From assembly GCA_001897755.1 (NCBI GenBank), contig MKUJ01000014.1:138501-202500 (forward strand): a stretch of 64,000 nucleotides of DNA. The letters run 5' to 3'. The translations under genes and the position numbers were made by a program. Positions 51,358 to 61,555 of this stretch are shown in pieces (the stretch's first letter is position 1; the number at the start of each line of letters is the position of its first letter). The notes under the pieces were generated by a model that was given only the letters and a program-made list of their open reading frames with translations, was not told the origin of the DNA and did not search any database. Source of the stretch: Afipia sp. 64-13 (GTDB taxonomy: Bacteria > Pseudomonadota > Alphaproteobacteria > Rhizobiales > Xanthobacteraceae).

Positions 51358-52182
51358 ATGGCAAAAAACACGGGCGCGAGAACCACGAGCACAGCCGCGA
51401 AGGCGCGCAAATCCCGCAGCGCCATTCCGAAAGGCAAGGGGCGCAAAGTCAAGACCGGATCCAGTCAAACAGTCATGCCGCGCCGCAAGACCGGCTCTGC
51501 GGCGAAGGCGAAATCGAAGGCCGCTGCCAGGCCGTGGAGCGCGGCGGAGGTCTACGAGGCGTTCTCGCGTTTTCGCGCCGCCAATCCCGAGCCAAAGGGC
51601 GAACTGGAACATCTCAATGCCTACACTTTGCTGGTCGCGGTGGTGCTGTCGGCGCAGGCCACCGACGTCGGAGTCAACAGGGCGACGCGCCATCTGTTCC
51701 CGGTCGCCGACACGCCGCAGAAGATGATCGCGCTCGGCGAGGACAAGCTGCGCGAGTATATCAAGACGATCGGGCTCTACCGCACCAAGGCGAAGAACGT
51801 CATCGCGCTGTCGGAGCAGTTGATCGCGCTGCATGGCGGCCAGGTGCCACGCGACCGCGCCGCGCTGGAGGCGTTGCCGGGCGTCGGCCGCAAGACCGCG
51901 AACGTGGTGCTCAACATCGCCTTCGGCGAGCCGACCATCGCGGTCGACACCCATCTGTTCCGGGTCGGCAACCGCACCGGGCTTGCGCCGGGCAAGACGC
52001 CGCTCGAAGTCGAATTGAATTTGCTCGAAGTGGTGCCGGACGAATTCATGCGCCACGCCCATCATTGGCTGATCCTGCACGGCCGCTACACCTGCGTGGC
52101 GCGGCGGCCGTTGTGCGAGACATGCATTATCAACGACCTGTGCCGCTGGCCGGAAAAGACCGTGTTTCTCGCCGCGCCATGA
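51358..52182 (+). CDS. nth: Endonuclease III
   Basis: Nth removes oxidised pyrimidines and cuts abasic sites. The catalytic core has the helix-hairpin-helix LPGVGRKTANVVL (active lysine), VDTHLFRVGNRTG (active aspartate) and the 4Fe-4S motif C-x6-C-x2-C-x5-C at the end (CVARRPLCETCIINDLC). An unusual N-terminal extension of about 60 residues is rich in Lys/Arg/Ser (an RNA/DNA-binding-like tail). ATG 51358 is the first plausible start, so the 274-residue length is larger than the usual 210-230. An internal start after the tail (ATG 51478) is possible. Confidence 0.92.
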   Translation: MAKNTGARTTSTAAKARKSRSAIPKGKGRKVKTGSSQTVMPRRKTGSAAKAKSKAAARPWSAAEVYEAFSRFRAANPEPKGELEHLNAYTLLVAVVLSAQATDVGVNRATRHLFPVADTPQKMIALGEDKLREYIKTIGLYRTKAKNVIALSEQLIALHGGQVPRDRAALEALPGVGRKTANVVLNIAFGEPTIAVDTHLFRVGNRTGLAPGKTPLEVELNLLEVVPDEFMRHAHHWLILHGRYTCVARRPLCETCIINDLCRWPEKTVFLAAP

Positions 52183-52207
52183 TTGCGCGGCAGAACGCAA
52201 GCGCGCG

Positions 52208-53956
52208 TCAGCCGAAGGTGAAGGCGTAGGCCTGCGCGCCGGGGTCGAGGAATTCGATTCGGAAAGTGCGATCGGCGATTGCGTCTTTTTGCCGAACCAG
52301 CTGATAGAGCCGCTGCCCGGTGATGGTGCCATAGCCTTGCGCGTCGGTGTCGGTGCCGTGATTGTCGCCGGGCGCCGCGCCGTCGAGCGTGACGCGGAAG
52401 CGCACCGACTTGCCGTCCGCTGCGGGCCCGAGCACCAGATGCAGGTCGCGCGCATGGAAGCGATAGACGATGCCGCCGTCCTTCGTATTGAGCGCGGCAT
52501 GCTCCTCGCCCACGGTCCAGTCGCCGGTGAGGCCCCATTCGTTCAGCTTCGGCGTCTCGTCGACGCGGTAGACATGCGCTGCGCCCTGCACCGCGCCGCC
52601 GGCGGAGATGAAATTCTCGGCACGGTCGTAACCGACATAGGTTTCCGGCGAGCGCACGTCGCCCTTGCTCGGTGCGGCTTCGGTGCCCGAACCGCTAACG
52701 CTGACCAGCGGCATCGACGGCGCGCTGCCTTTGCCGGCCTCCGCGAGCAGTTGCTGGATCACGCGCTCGGATTCGTCGTATTGGCCCTCGCCGGCATGCA
52801 TGTGGCGGATGAAGCCCTTGGCGTCGATGAAGTAATGCGCCGGCCAGTACTGGTTATGAAAGGCGCGCCAGATCGCATAGTCGTTGTCGATCGCAACCGG
52901 ATAATTCACCTTCAGATCGACGGTGGCCTGCTTCACATTGTCGAGCTTCTTTTCGAAGGCGAATTCCGGCGTGTGCACGCCGATCACCACGAGGCCCTGA
53001 TCCTTGTACTTCTCGGCCCAGGCGCGGACGTAAGGCAGCGTGCGCAGGCAGTTGATGCAGGAGTAGGTCCAGAAATCGACCAGCACCACCTTGCCCTTGA
53101 GATCGGCGTTGGTCAGCGGCGGCGAGTTCAGCCATGCGGTGGCTTTGGGCAGCGTCGGCATCTCGCCTTCGATCGGCAGGGCGCTGTGGCCCGCATCGGG
53201 CTTGGTCTGCATCATCGCGGTGTTGTCGCGCGGGGTAGAGTGGAAGCGGTCGAGCAGATTCTGTTCGAGCGATGCGGTGCTGGCGAGCGACAGCCGCGTC
53301 AGAAGGCCGGTGTCGAGGCCGAGCGCGATCGCGGCGACCGCCGCCAGCACGGCGACACCGAGGCCGCGTCTGATCCATTCGCCGGCGCCGATCGAGCGTT
53401 TCATCGCCGCGAACAGGCGTCCGCCGATCAACAGCGCCAGCGCGAGCGAGGTCGCGGCTCCCGCGGCATAGGCGGCGAGCAGCAGCGAGGTCTGCAGATT
53501 GGCGCCATGCAGCGCCGCGCCGGTGAGAATGAGGCCGAGCACCGGACCCGCGCACGGCGCCCATAACAGACCGGTGGCGATGCCGAGCAGCAGCGAGGGC
53601 ACGATCGACGCACCGCCGGAATCCTGCGCCGATTGCGACAGCCGTGCGCCGAGCGCGACCAGCGGCCGCGTCATCCAGTCCGACAGCGCCGGAAACAGCA
53701 GCATCAGGCCGAACAGCGCCAGCAGGGCGATAGCGGCGAGGCGGCCATACTGATTGGCTTCCACCGCCCAGCTGCCGCCCACGGCGGCGAGCGTCGCGAT
53801 CAGCGCGAAGGTCAGCGCCATGCCGATCAGCATCGGCAGGCCGCTGCGCAGGAAGGGACGGTCGGCGCGCGCGAACACGAAAGGCAGCACCGGCAGAATG
53901 CAGGGACTGATGATGGTCAGCACGCCGCCGAGATAGGCCAGCACGAACAACGTCAT
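52208..53956 (-). CDS. CcdA-type membrane protein fused to a TlpA-like thioredoxin (DipZ-like)
   Basis: The 582-residue protein joins a six-helix CcdA/DsbD membrane unit (about 1-230, with SPCILPVLPFVF and APCAGPVLG, the two electron-carrying cysteines) to a periplasmic thioredoxin-like domain (about 265-400) with WTYSCINCLRTLP and a C-terminal beta-rich domain (about 430-582) resembling DipZ. It would carry electrons from cytosolic thioredoxin to periplasmic targets, for example cytochrome c or other disulfide proteins. CCGGAA precedes the ATG at 53956; the frame extends further. Confidence 0.88.
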   Translation of the reverse strand: MTLFVLAYLGGVLTIISPCILPVLPFVFARADRPFLRSGLPMLIGMALTFALIATLAAVGGSWAVEANQYGRLAAIALLALFGLMLLFPALSDWMTRPLVALGARLSQSAQDSGGASIVPSLLLGIATGLLWAPCAGPVLGLILTGAALHGANLQTSLLLAAYAAGAATSLALALLIGGRLFAAMKRSIGAGEWIRRGLGVAVLAAVAAIALGLDTGLLTRLSLASTASLEQNLLDRFHSTPRDNTAMMQTKPDAGHSALPIEGEMPTLPKATAWLNSPPLTNADLKGKVVLVDFWTYSCINCLRTLPYVRAWAEKYKDQGLVVIGVHTPEFAFEKKLDNVKQATVDLKVNYPVAIDNDYAIWRAFHNQYWPAHYFIDAKGFIRHMHAGEGQYDESERVIQQLLAEAGKGSAPSMPLVSVSGSGTEAAPSKGDVRSPETYVGYDRAENFISAGGAVQGAAHVYRVDETPKLNEWGLTGDWTVGEEHAALNTKDGGIVYRFHARDLHLVLGPAADGKSVRFRVTLDGAAPGDNHGTDTDAQGYGTITGQRLYQLVRQKDAIADRTFRIEFLDPGAQAYAFTFG

Positions 53957-54035
53957 TTCCGGATCTTTCCGTTCATCCGCCGCGCCGCGCGGCGTCATCC
54001 GGTGTTACGGAGAAGAACGCCGTTTCGTTACGGAT

Positions 54036-54791
54036 TTAACCCGCCGGAACACCGGATTTACGCGCCGGCTCGATCAACTCCGCGCGAGGTCCGCCGGACA
54101 ACCGTTTGTGCATATGGACCATGAAGGCCATGCCGAACAGCGGCGTCGCCAGATTGACGATCGGGATCGAGACGAAGGCGGCGATGACGAGGCCGGCGGT
54201 GAACACCTGCGCGGCGTTCTGCCGGCGCATCGCTTTCGCCTCGGCTGGCGAGCGGAAGCGCATCGCCGCGAGCTCGAAATATTCGCGCCCGAGCAGCCAT
54301 GCGGTGGCGAAGAAGAACACGATGACGCCGACACCGGCGAAGAACACGAAGGGCAGCGCCACCAGATAGACCAGAATGGTCAGCGCCGCGGTCTTGGTGC
54401 CCTCGATCAGCGCCCGGCCGATCGGCAGCGCCTGTCCCGGCCGCTCCGCCGGATAGTGCTCGCGCTCGACAATGTCGGCGACGTCGTCGACGAACACGCT
54501 GGCGACCAGCGAGGTGATGGCGGGCATCAGGAATACCGCGCCGAGCACGATGCCGAGGCCGGCGGCGATCGAGATGAACCACGACAGCACGAGGAGCGGC
54601 GTATGGAAGCCCGGTCCGAGCGCGGTCTCCGCCCACACTTCGCCGGAGCCGGCGAACCAGCTCAGCGCCCGTTGCAGCGAGATGGCGACCACCACGATCA
54701 GGATCACGGCAAGGCCGACCGATTTCCACAGAATCGCGCGCATCGGCGGCGACAGGATCTGGGACAGCGCCTTGACGGCCGCGTCGAGCAT
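54036..54791 (-). CDS. EI24/CysZ-like inner-membrane protein
   Basis: The 251-residue protein has several hydrophobic helices (about 25-42, 65-98, 140-170, 195-215) and the EI24-family pattern LGREYFELAAMRFRSPAEAKAMRRQNAA followed by PIVNLATPLFGMAFMVHMHKRL. CysZ of this family transports sulfate, but EI24 proteins elsewhere have other roles; I cannot decide. GGAGG lies eight bases upstream of ATG 54791. Confidence 0.85.
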   Translation of the reverse strand: MLDAAVKALSQILSPPMRAILWKSVGLAVILIVVVAISLQRALSWFAGSGEVWAETALGPGFHTPLLVLSWFISIAAGLGIVLGAVFLMPAITSLVASVFVDDVADIVEREHYPAERPGQALPIGRALIEGTKTAALTILVYLVALPFVFFAGVGVIVFFFATAWLLGREYFELAAMRFRSPAEAKAMRRQNAAQVFTAGLVIAAFVSIPIVNLATPLFGMAFMVHMHKRLSGGPRAELIEPARKSGVPAG

Positions 54792-54864
54792 GGGCGTTCC
54801 TCCGTTATGCCAACGCAGATTTAGATATCGGAGCAAAGCCGGACAAGAGCGGCGCAGCGGATTG

Positions 54865-55767
54865 TCAGATCGCGTGCGCCGCAATCCGCTCCGGTTCTGC
54901 CGTTTGCCGCGCGGCGACCGGCAGTTCGCCATCGGCATCAGCGAGCTCGGGCACTAGACCAGGTGCTTCGAAGACTCCCTCTGGAAAGGGATCGTCTTCC
55001 TCCGCCACCTCCCGGGGCGGTTTGGGCGTGTCGGCCCAGTGCAGTTTCGTGTAGTCGAAGCCACGTTCGATGGTCGGCTTGACGATCTCGAAATAGGGCG
55101 AGATGTCAAAATCGCGCGGCATGTAGAGCGAGGAATCGCGGATATGCAGAATCTCGCGCCGCGCCTGTCGGCTGCCGGCCAGCGTGACGCGCGGCAAAAT
55201 CGGATAACGCACCGCGCCGAACGCCTGTGCGATCAACGCCGAGCAGATGATCTTGGTCGGATCGCCCGAACCCAGCGCGATCATGCGCCGCCGCCAGCGC
55301 TGCGGAATCGGCAGCGGAATGAGAAAGCGCATCAGATCGATGATGTTCTTGGTGTCGTAGCCGAAGCCGACGCGGTTGATGGCGTAGCGGCACACGGTGT
55401 TGCGGTCCTCGAAGGACAGGCCGACCGGCCGGCAGACGCGGGTGTGATAAGCGAGATATTTCGACAGCGGCGCGGTCTCGACGCCTTCGCCGACATTGGC
55501 CTCGATCAGGACATGCGGCTCGCCATTCGGCTCGCTCGCGCCGTCGATCGGCCCGACATAGAGCGCGGAATGCGACCATGTCGATTGCGTCAGATATTTG
55601 ATGATGCCGGAGACGCGGTTGTTGCCCTCGACCAGCAGCACGTCGCCCTGCTGAAGCAGGCTGCGCAACCGTTCCGGATCGCTGGGCGTGAAGGGTTCAT
55701 AGCCCGGCACCTCCTTCTGGAGGTAGCGCGCGATCAGTTTGCCGACCGTATCGAGCACAAAGCCCAT
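54865..55767 (-). CDS. YiiX/YebB-like permuted papain-fold amidase
   Basis: The 300-residue protein matches the YiiX/YebB-type (C92-like) permuted NlpC/P60 hydrolases: the histidine lies in STWSHSALYVG (about residue 65), an acidic residue in LIEANVGEGV, and the cysteine in IICSALIAQAFG (about 175), in the circularly permuted order. Such enzymes act on cell wall or lipid amides. The C-terminal tail (270-300) is low complexity. GGGGAAGA precedes the ATG. Confidence 0.75.
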   Translation of the reverse strand: MGFVLDTVGKLIARYLQKEVPGYEPFTPSDPERLRSLLQQGDVLLVEGNNRVSGIIKYLTQSTWSHSALYVGPIDGASEPNGEPHVLIEANVGEGVETAPLSKYLAYHTRVCRPVGLSFEDRNTVCRYAINRVGFGYDTKNIIDLMRFLIPLPIPQRWRRRMIALGSGDPTKIICSALIAQAFGAVRYPILPRVTLAGSRQARREILHIRDSSLYMPRDFDISPYFEIVKPTIERGFDYTKLHWADTPKPPREVAEEDDPFPEGVFEAPGLVPELADADGELPVAARQTAEPERIAAHAI

Positions 55768-55964
55768 GATGGTCTTCCCCGGCGCGGACGCATTCAGGCC
55801 GCCCCTGTTCTTGCCTCAAATTTTGGTCGAAAGCGATTGCAACTTCGTTCACGGCGCTGTCAGCGTGATTACCGGATATTCACCATGACCGTTGCGAAGG
55901 GCCAGTCATTCCGGCAAGTTCGCAGAGTGTTCTGGTCTGCGGTTGAAGCTTCGGAAACCATGAA

Positions 55965-57389
55965 ATGACAATCACGCGCCGCGATTTTCTCGCCGGCTCG
56001 GCGGCGATGGTGCTGCCGGCCTTCACCCCGGCATGGGCCGCGCCGCTGCCGCGCGAGACCGAGGTGGCGGTGATCGGGGCTGGCGCAGCCGGCATCGCGG
56101 CGGCGCGACGTTTGGTCGCCGCGGGTCGCAAGGTGGTCGTGATCGAGGCGTCCGGCGCAATCGGGGGCCGCTGCGCCACCGATCACGCGATGTTCGAGAC
56201 GCCGTTCGAGCGCGGCGCGCGCTGGCTCTACAATTTCGACATCAGCCCGCTACCGGCGTTGGCGCGGCAGGCAGGCCTGCGCGTCGCGCCGGCGCAGCGC
56301 GGCCAGAAGATCCGCATCGGCCGGCGCAACGCTCGCGCCGGCGAGGCCGAGGATTTTCTCGCGCTCTTGGTGCGCGCCAATCGCGCTATCGGCGAGGCGG
56401 CGCGCGGCCGCGCCGATGTCGCCGCCGCATCGGCGCTGCCGAAGGATTTGCGCGAATGGGCCGGCACCACCGATTTCGTGCTGGGGCCGCTCGCCACCGG
56501 CTGCGATCTTGCCGATCTGTCGGCGGTCGATCTTGCCGCCATGATGCCGCGCGATCCGGTCGCGGCCTGCGATCAGGGGCTCGGCACGTTGATCGCGAAA
56601 CTCGGCGAGGGCCTGCCGATCGCATTGTCGACGCCGGTGACCAAGATCGTCTGGAGCAATCGCGACGCGAAGATCGAGACCGGCGCCGGCGCGCTGAGCG
56701 CGCGGGCCGTGATCGTCACGGTTTCCACCGGGGTGCTCGCCGCCGGCCGGATCAAGTTCGCGCCGGATCTGCCCAAGCGCCAGCAGGATGCGGTGATGAA
56801 GCTGCCGCTCGGCAGTTTCGATCACATCGCGCTGGAGCTGCCGGGCAATCCGCTCGGTCTCGGCCATGACGACGTGTTTATCGAACAGAGCAGCGACAAT
56901 CGCACCGGCTGCCTGATCGCCAATGTCGGCGGCTCCGCGCTGTGTCAGGTCGATGTTGCCGGCGCGTTCGGCCGCGATCTGGCGGCGAGGGGCGAAGCGG
57001 CGATGGTGGCGTTCGGGGTCGAATGGCTGAAGAAGCTGTTCGGCGGCGATATCGAGAAGGGGATGGCGCGCACCACCGCGACGCGCTGGAACGACATGCC
57101 GCATGTGCTGGGCGCGATGTCGGCGGCGCAGCCGGGCGGCGCGCCGGCACGCAGGATTCTCGCAGAGCCGCTGGGCAGTGTGTTCTTTGCCGGCGAGGCG
57201 ACGCATGAGACGCAATGGGGCACGGTGGGCGGCGCCTGGACGTCCGGCGAGCGCGCCGCCGACGCGGTACTGAAGAGGCTCAGCGGCAAAAGCGAAGCGG
57301 CGGCGAAGCCGGCGCGGCGCAAGGCTCCGGCGCGGCGTCATTCCGCGCCACCGCCGCCGCGCGGGTTCTCATGGCCGGGCTCGCGTTAG
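55965..57389 (+). CDS. Tat-exported FAD-dependent amine oxidase-like protein
   Basis: The 474-residue protein opens with a twin-arginine signal (TRRDFLAGSAAMVLPAF) and then the dinucleotide motif VAVIGAGAAGIAAARRL, GAIGGRCATDHAMFETPFERGARWLYNF (FAD-binding), ending VFFAGEATHETQWGTVGGAWTSGERAADAVL as in flavin monoamine oxidases. The substrate is not evident; a periplasmic location is likely from the signal. A Lys/Arg/Ala/Pro-rich tail (about 435-474) is unusual. It starts 5 bases after a tiny ATGAAATGA. Confidence 0.85.
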   Translation: MTITRRDFLAGSAAMVLPAFTPAWAAPLPRETEVAVIGAGAAGIAAARRLVAAGRKVVVIEASGAIGGRCATDHAMFETPFERGARWLYNFDISPLPALARQAGLRVAPAQRGQKIRIGRRNARAGEAEDFLALLVRANRAIGEAARGRADVAAASALPKDLREWAGTTDFVLGPLATGCDLADLSAVDLAAMMPRDPVAACDQGLGTLIAKLGEGLPIALSTPVTKIVWSNRDAKIETGAGALSARAVIVTVSTGVLAAGRIKFAPDLPKRQQDAVMKLPLGSFDHIALELPGNPLGLGHDDVFIEQSSDNRTGCLIANVGGSALCQVDVAGAFGRDLAARGEAAMVAFGVEWLKKLFGGDIEKGMARTTATRWNDMPHVLGAMSAAQPGGAPARRILAEPLGSVFFAGEATHETQWGTVGGAWTSGERAADAVLKRLSGKSEAAAKPARRKAPARRHSAPPPPRGFSWPGSR

Positions 57390-57420
57390 GCCTGATGATG
57401 AGAGGGTGATGATTGTTATC

Positions 57421-57510
57421 GTCATGGCCGGGCTTGTCCCGGCCATCCGCGCCTTTTAATCCGCAGCCTTTGCAAGACGTGGATGCCCGGCATAAAGCCG
57501 GGCATGACGG
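57421..57510. repeat. Inverted-repeat element between the amine oxidase gene and pheT
   Basis: GTCATGGCCGGGCTTGTCCCGGCCATCC at the left and GGATGCCCGGCATAAAGCCGGGCATGACGG at the right are inverted, with the GACGTGGATG core. It sits in a convergent gap (57390-57561). Confidence 0.8.
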
Positions 57511-57561
57511 CTCAGCTTCAGCGTATTCCGCTATGGAGTTTCTTGGCTTCTATACGCCAAC

Positions 57562-59985
57562 TCACACCCGCAGCGTACCGCCGGTGCGCTTGGTGACTTC
57601 GCCGACGATCTTTGCCGCCACCGCCTCGATTTCCTGATCGGTCAGCGTCTTGTCGCGCGGCTGCAGCGTCACGGCGATGGCGACCGACTTCTTGGTCTCG
57701 TCGATGCCCTTGCCGGCATAGACGTCGAACACCGTGACATGGGTGATCAGCTTGCGGTCGGCGCTCTGCGCGGCGCGCACGATGTCCGCCGCCTTGATGT
57801 CGCGATCGACCACGAACGCGAAATCGCGCGACACCGGCTGGAACGGCGAGAGCTCGAGCAGCGGCTTGGCGCGCGTGGCTTTTGCCTTCGCCTCGGGAAT
57901 GCGGTCGAGGATCACCTCGAACGCGACCACCGGGCCGTCCGCTTTCAGCGCCGCGAGCGCGCGCGGATGCAGTTCGCCGAAATGGCCGAGCACGTTCTGC
58001 GGTCCGATCTGGATCGCGCCGGAGCGGCCGGGATGCAGCCAGGCCGGTGCGTTCTTCGCGTCCGAACACGGCACGATCTGCAAGCCCTGCGTCGGTGCGC
58101 CAGCCGCCGCCAGTACCGCGAGCGCGTCGGCCTTGGCGTCGAACGCATCGGGCGCGGCATTGCCGGCCCATGAACGTCCCATGCCTTGCGCGGAGGCGAG
58201 GCCACGGCGCACGCCGCTCGCCGCGATGAACTGGTCTTCCGGGCGGTCGCCGCGGAAAACCTGTCCGACCTCGAACAGCGCGATATCCGGATAGCCGCGA
58301 TCGACATTGGCCTGCGCGGCGGCGATCAGGCCCGCGACCAGCGAGGGCCGCATGTCGGACAGATCGGACGCGATCGGATTGGCGAGCGCGAGCGCGGCAG
58401 CGCCGCCGCCGAACAATTCGGCCTGCGTTTTGGAGACGAACGACCAGGTCACCGCCTCCATCATGCCGCGCGCCGCCAGCGCGCGCTTGGCGCGGCGGGT
58501 GCGAAGCTGCAACGGCGTCAGCACCGGCTTGCGCGGCGCCTCGCCGCGATCGAACGGCGTCAGCGGCACGCGATCGACGCCGATCATGCGCACGATCTCC
58601 TCGACGATGTCGGCCTTGCCGTGCACGTCGGCGCGCCATGACGGCACCGCGATCTTCACCACCGGGCCCTGACCCGCGACCATGAAGCCGAGATGACTGA
58701 GGATGCGGCGGATATCGGGCAGCGGCACCTCGATGCCGGCGAGCCGCTTCACCTCGTCGATCGGAAAATCGACGATGCGATCCTCGCCATGGCTGTTGCC
58801 GGCCACCGTGATCTGCGAGGGCGTGCCGCCGCAAAGGTCGAGCACCAGTTTGGTCGCAAGTTCGAGGCCCGGCACCATGAAGGCCGGATCAACGCCGCGC
58901 TCGAAGCGGTAGCGCGCGTCGGAATTGATGCCGAGCTTGCGGCCGGTCTGGGCGATGTTGATCTCGTTCCACAGCGCCGATTCGATCAGTACATCGGTGG
59001 TGGTCTCGTCGCAGCCGGTGGTCTCGCCGCCCATGATGCCGGCGAGCGATTCCGCGCCGCTCTCGTCGGCGATCACGCACATCGCGGGATCGAGCGTGTA
59101 GGTCTTGCCGTCAAGGGCGACCAACTGCTCGCCGTCCGTGGCATGACGGATCACGAGATTGCCCTTCACCTTCTTGGCGTCGAACACATGCAGCGGACGG
59201 CCGCGGTCGAAGGTCATGAAGTTGGTGATGTCGACCAGCGCGTTGATCGGGCGCAGGCCGATCGAGGTCAGGCGACGCTGCAGCCACTCCGGCGAGGGAC
59301 CGTTTTTGACGCCGCGCACCAGACGCAGCGCGAAACCGGAACACAGCGCGGGATCTTCGATGGTCACGCTGACCGGGCAGGGGAATTCGCCCTTGATCTG
59401 CTTCGGCGCGGGATCCTTGAACTTACCGATGTCGGCGGCGCCAAGATCGCGCGCGATACCATGCACGCCGGTGCAGTCGGCGCGGTTCGGCGTGAGATTA
59501 ATTTCAATAACCGGATCGCCGAGGCTGGCCCACTCCGCATAGGCCTTGCCGAGCGGCGCATCGGCCGGCAATTCGATGATGCCGTCATGGTCCTCGGAGA
59601 TTTCAAGCTCGGCGGCCGAGCATAGCATGCCGCGGCTTTCGACGCCGCGGATGGTCCCCACTCCTAACGTAATGTCCTTGCCGGGAATGTAGGTGCCGGG
59701 CGGCGAGAACACGCTGACCAGACCCTCGCGCGCGTTGGGCGCGCCGCAGACCACCTGTACGGGCGCGCCGCCATCGCCGGTGTCGACCATGCACACCCGC
59801 AGACGATCCGCGTTCGGGTGCTGCTGCGCCGAGATCACCCTGGCGATGGTGAAGGGCGCGAGCGCTTTTGCCTTGTCCTCGAGATGCTCGACCTCGAGCC
59901 CGATCATGGTGAGGGTGTCGGCGATCTTCTCGAGCGGCTCGTCGGTGTCGAGATGCTCTTTCAGCCAGGAGAGAGTGAATTTCAT
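57562..59985 (-). CDS. pheT: Phenylalanine-tRNA ligase beta subunit
   Basis: The 807-residue beta subunit has the N-terminal EMAP/tRNA-binding domain (about 40-150, with [15 protein letters not shown]), B3/B4 editing-related domains (about 200-400), the B5 domain, the catalytic-like domain and the ferredoxin-fold anticodon-binding domain at the end ([17 protein letters not shown]). GGAGA precedes the ATG. The start codon overlaps the stop of the DUF559 gene by four bases, so the two are coupled. Confidence 0.97.
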   Translation of the reverse strand: MKFTLSWLKEHLDTDEPLEKIADTLTMIGLEVEHLEDKAKALAPFTIARVISAQQHPNADRLRVCMVDTGDGGAPVQVVCGAPNAREGLVSVFSPPGTYIPGKDITLGVGTIRGVESRGMLCSAAELEISEDHDGIIELPADAPLGKAYAEWASLGDPVIEINLTPNRADCTGVHGIARDLGAADIGKFKDPAPKQIKGEFPCPVSVTIEDPALCSGFALRLVRGVKNGPSPEWLQRRLTSIGLRPINALVDITNFMTFDRGRPLHVFDAKKVKGNLVIRHATDGEQLVALDGKTYTLDPAMCVIADESGAESLAGIMGGETTGCDETTTDVLIESALWNEINIAQTGRKLGINSDARYRFERGVDPAFMVPGLELATKLVLDLCGGTPSQITVAGNSHGEDRIVDFPIDEVKRLAGIEVPLPDIRRILSHLGFMVAGQGPVVKIAVPSWRADVHGKADIVEEIVRMIGVDRVPLTPFDRGEAPRKPVLTPLQLRTRRAKRALAARGMMEAVTWSFVSKTQAELFGGGAAALALANPIASDLSDMRPSLVAGLIAAAQANVDRGYPDIALFEVGQVFRGDRPEDQFIAASGVRRGLASAQGMGRSWAGNAAPDAFDAKADALAVLAAAGAPTQGLQIVPCSDAKNAPAWLHPGRSGAIQIGPQNVLGHFGELHPRALAALKADGPVVAFEVILDRIPEAKAKATRAKPLLELSPFQPVSRDFAFVVDRDIKAADIVRAAQSADRKLITHVTVFDVYAGKGIDETKKSVAIAVTLQPRDKTLTDQEIEAVAAKIVGEVTKRTGGTLRV

Positions 59986-60419
59986 GATTTGTCTCCGCCC
60001 TCTTCTCCTCCCCCGCTTGCGGGGGAGGTCGGGAGGGGGTTCTTTTTTCTGACAAGAAACAGGATTGCTTCGAGAACTCCAGGCAGGTTGGTCAGCACGT
60101 CGATATTGCTGAAACGCAAAACGTCGAAGCCTTTGGCTTTCAGATAGGCGTCGCGTGCGGCATCGGCGACGAGGCCGGGAGTTTCGTAGTGTTGGCCGCC
60201 ATCGATCTCGATGACGAGACGTGCGGCATGGCAGACGAAGTCAACGATGAAGGGCCCGACAGGAATTTGACGGCGGAAGCTCATGCCATCGAGGCGATGG
60301 GCGCGCAGCTCTTTCCAGATCAATCGCTCGGCATCGGTCGAGTCGCGGCGAAGGCGACGCGCGTTGTCGCGTGTCGTGGCACGGACATGCCAGACCGGCC
60401 GCTTCGGCTCGTCGACCAT
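59982..60419 (-). CDS. DUF559 endonuclease-like protein between pheS and pheT
   Basis: The 145-residue protein has the DUF559 core: [54 protein letters not shown] and the end [12 protein letters not shown]. This resembles very-short-patch/PD-(D/E)xK type nucleases (VDFVC...VIEIDG), but activity is not shown. ATG 60419 is preferred. The last 20 residues ([20 protein letters not shown]) are encoded by the palindromic repeat at 60007-60040, and its stop overlaps the pheT ATG (ATGA). It lies between two inverted copies of the same repeat inside an essential operon, so it may have been inserted with them. Confidence 0.85.
   Translation of the reverse strand: MVDEPKRPVWHVRATTRDNARRLRRDSTDAERLIWKELRAHRLDGMSFRRQIPVGPFIVDFVCHAARLVIEIDGGQHYETPGLVADAARDAYLKAKGFDVLRFSNIDVLTNLPGVLEAILFLVRKKNPLPTSPASGGGEEGGDKS
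60007..60040. repeat. Palindromic repeat, left flank of the DUF559 gene
   Basis: CCTCCCCCGCTTGCGGGGGAGG followed by TCGGGAGGGGG, orientation rightward. It is translated as the end of the DUF559 protein. It pairs as an inverted copy with 60422-60460. Confidence 0.85.
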
Positions 60420-60421
60420 CG

Positions 60422-60460
60422 CCCCCTCCCTGACCCTCCCCCGCAAGCGGGGGAGGGAAC
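60422..60460. repeat. Palindromic repeat, right flank of the DUF559 gene
   Basis: CCCCCTCCCTGACCCTCCCCC, then GCAAGCGGGGGAGGGAAC, is the reverse orientation of the element at 60007-60040. It lies in the pheS-DUF559 gap, just outside the start codon. Confidence 0.85.
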
Positions 60461-60472
60461 ACGCCGTCCCTC

Positions 60473-61555
60473 TCACGAACTCAACCCTCCCGCCAGCGTC
60501 GGCACGTCGAGCGGCTTGAATCCGTAATGGTTGATCCAGCGCACGTCGCTTTCGAACATCTGGCGCAGGTCGTTGATGCCGTATTTCAGCATCGCGATAC
60601 GGTCGATGCCCATGCCCCAGGCAAAGCCTTGATAGACGTCAGGGTCGATGCCGCAGGCGCGCAGCACGTTGGGATGCACCATGCCGCAGCCGAGAATCTC
60701 CAGCCAGTCATTGCCCTCGCCGAAGCGGATCTCGCCCTTCTCGCGGCGGCACTGGATATCGACTTCCAGCGACGGCTCGGTGAAGGGGAAGAACGAGGGA
60801 CGGAATTTCATGTTGACGTTGTCGACCTCGAAGAACGCCTTGCAGAATTCGGCGAGGATCCATTTCAGGTGGCCGAGATGCGAGCCCTTGTCGATCACAA
60901 GGCCCTCGACCTGATGGAATTGCGGCGTGTGGGTGGCGTCGCTGTCGATGCGATAGGTGCGGCCCGGACAAATCACCCGGATCGGCGGCTTCTGGCTCAG
61001 CATGGTGCGCACCTGCACCGGCGAGGTGTGGGTGCGTAGCAGCGGGCGCTCGCCATCTTCCTTGCGATTGAAGAAGAAGGTGTCGTGCATCTCCCGCGCC
61101 GGGTGGCCTTCGGGGAAATTCAGCTTGGTGAAATTGTAATCGTCGGTCTCGATGTCCGGACCTTCGGCGATCGAGAAGCCCATGTCGGCGAAGATCGCGG
61201 TGAGCTCGTCCATCACCTGCGACAGCGGATGGATGCGGCCGGTCTCCGCGGGCGTCTCGCGGGTCGGCAGCGTGACGTCAATGGTCTCGGAGGCGAGGCG
61301 GGCATCGAGCGCGGCATTCTTGAGAATGTCGCGCCGCGCGGTGAGCGCCTGGGTGATGGCGTCCTTGGCAGCGTTGATCGCGGCGCCTTCGGTCTTGCGC
61401 TCGTCCGGCGACATCTTGCCGAGGGTGGCAAGCAGCGCGGAGACCGATCCCTTTTTGCCGAGCGCGGCAACGCGCACCGCTTCGAGCGCGGCTTCGTCGG
61501 GGGCCGCGCCGATCTGGCTAAGAATTTCGGATTCGAGTTTGGCGAGGTCAGACAT
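60473..61555 (-). CDS. pheS: Phenylalanine-tRNA ligase alpha subunit
   Basis: The 360-residue catalytic subunit has the class II motif 1-3 signals: motif 2 region [24 protein letters not shown] and motif 3 [17 protein letters not shown]. It forms an alpha2-beta2 complex with PheT. ATG 61555 gives the standard [10 protein letters not shown] start; a GTG one codon earlier is in frame. In the 119 bp gap to rplT, two GC hairpins (about 61568-61595 and 61626-61643) could form but lack a T-run, and no phenylalanine-rich leader peptide was seen. Confidence 0.97.
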   Translation of the reverse strand: MSDLAKLESEILSQIGAAPDEAALEAVRVAALGKKGSVSALLATLGKMSPDERKTEGAAINAAKDAITQALTARRDILKNAALDARLASETIDVTLPTRETPAETGRIHPLSQVMDELTAIFADMGFSIAEGPDIETDDYNFTKLNFPEGHPAREMHDTFFFNRKEDGERPLLRTHTSPVQVRTMLSQKPPIRVICPGRTYRIDSDATHTPQFHQVEGLVIDKGSHLGHLKWILAEFCKAFFEVDNVNMKFRPSFFPFTEPSLEVDIQCRREKGEIRFGEGNDWLEILGCGMVHPNVLRACGIDPDVYQGFAWGMGIDRIAMLKYGINDLRQMFESDVRWINHYGFKPLDVPTLAGGLSS

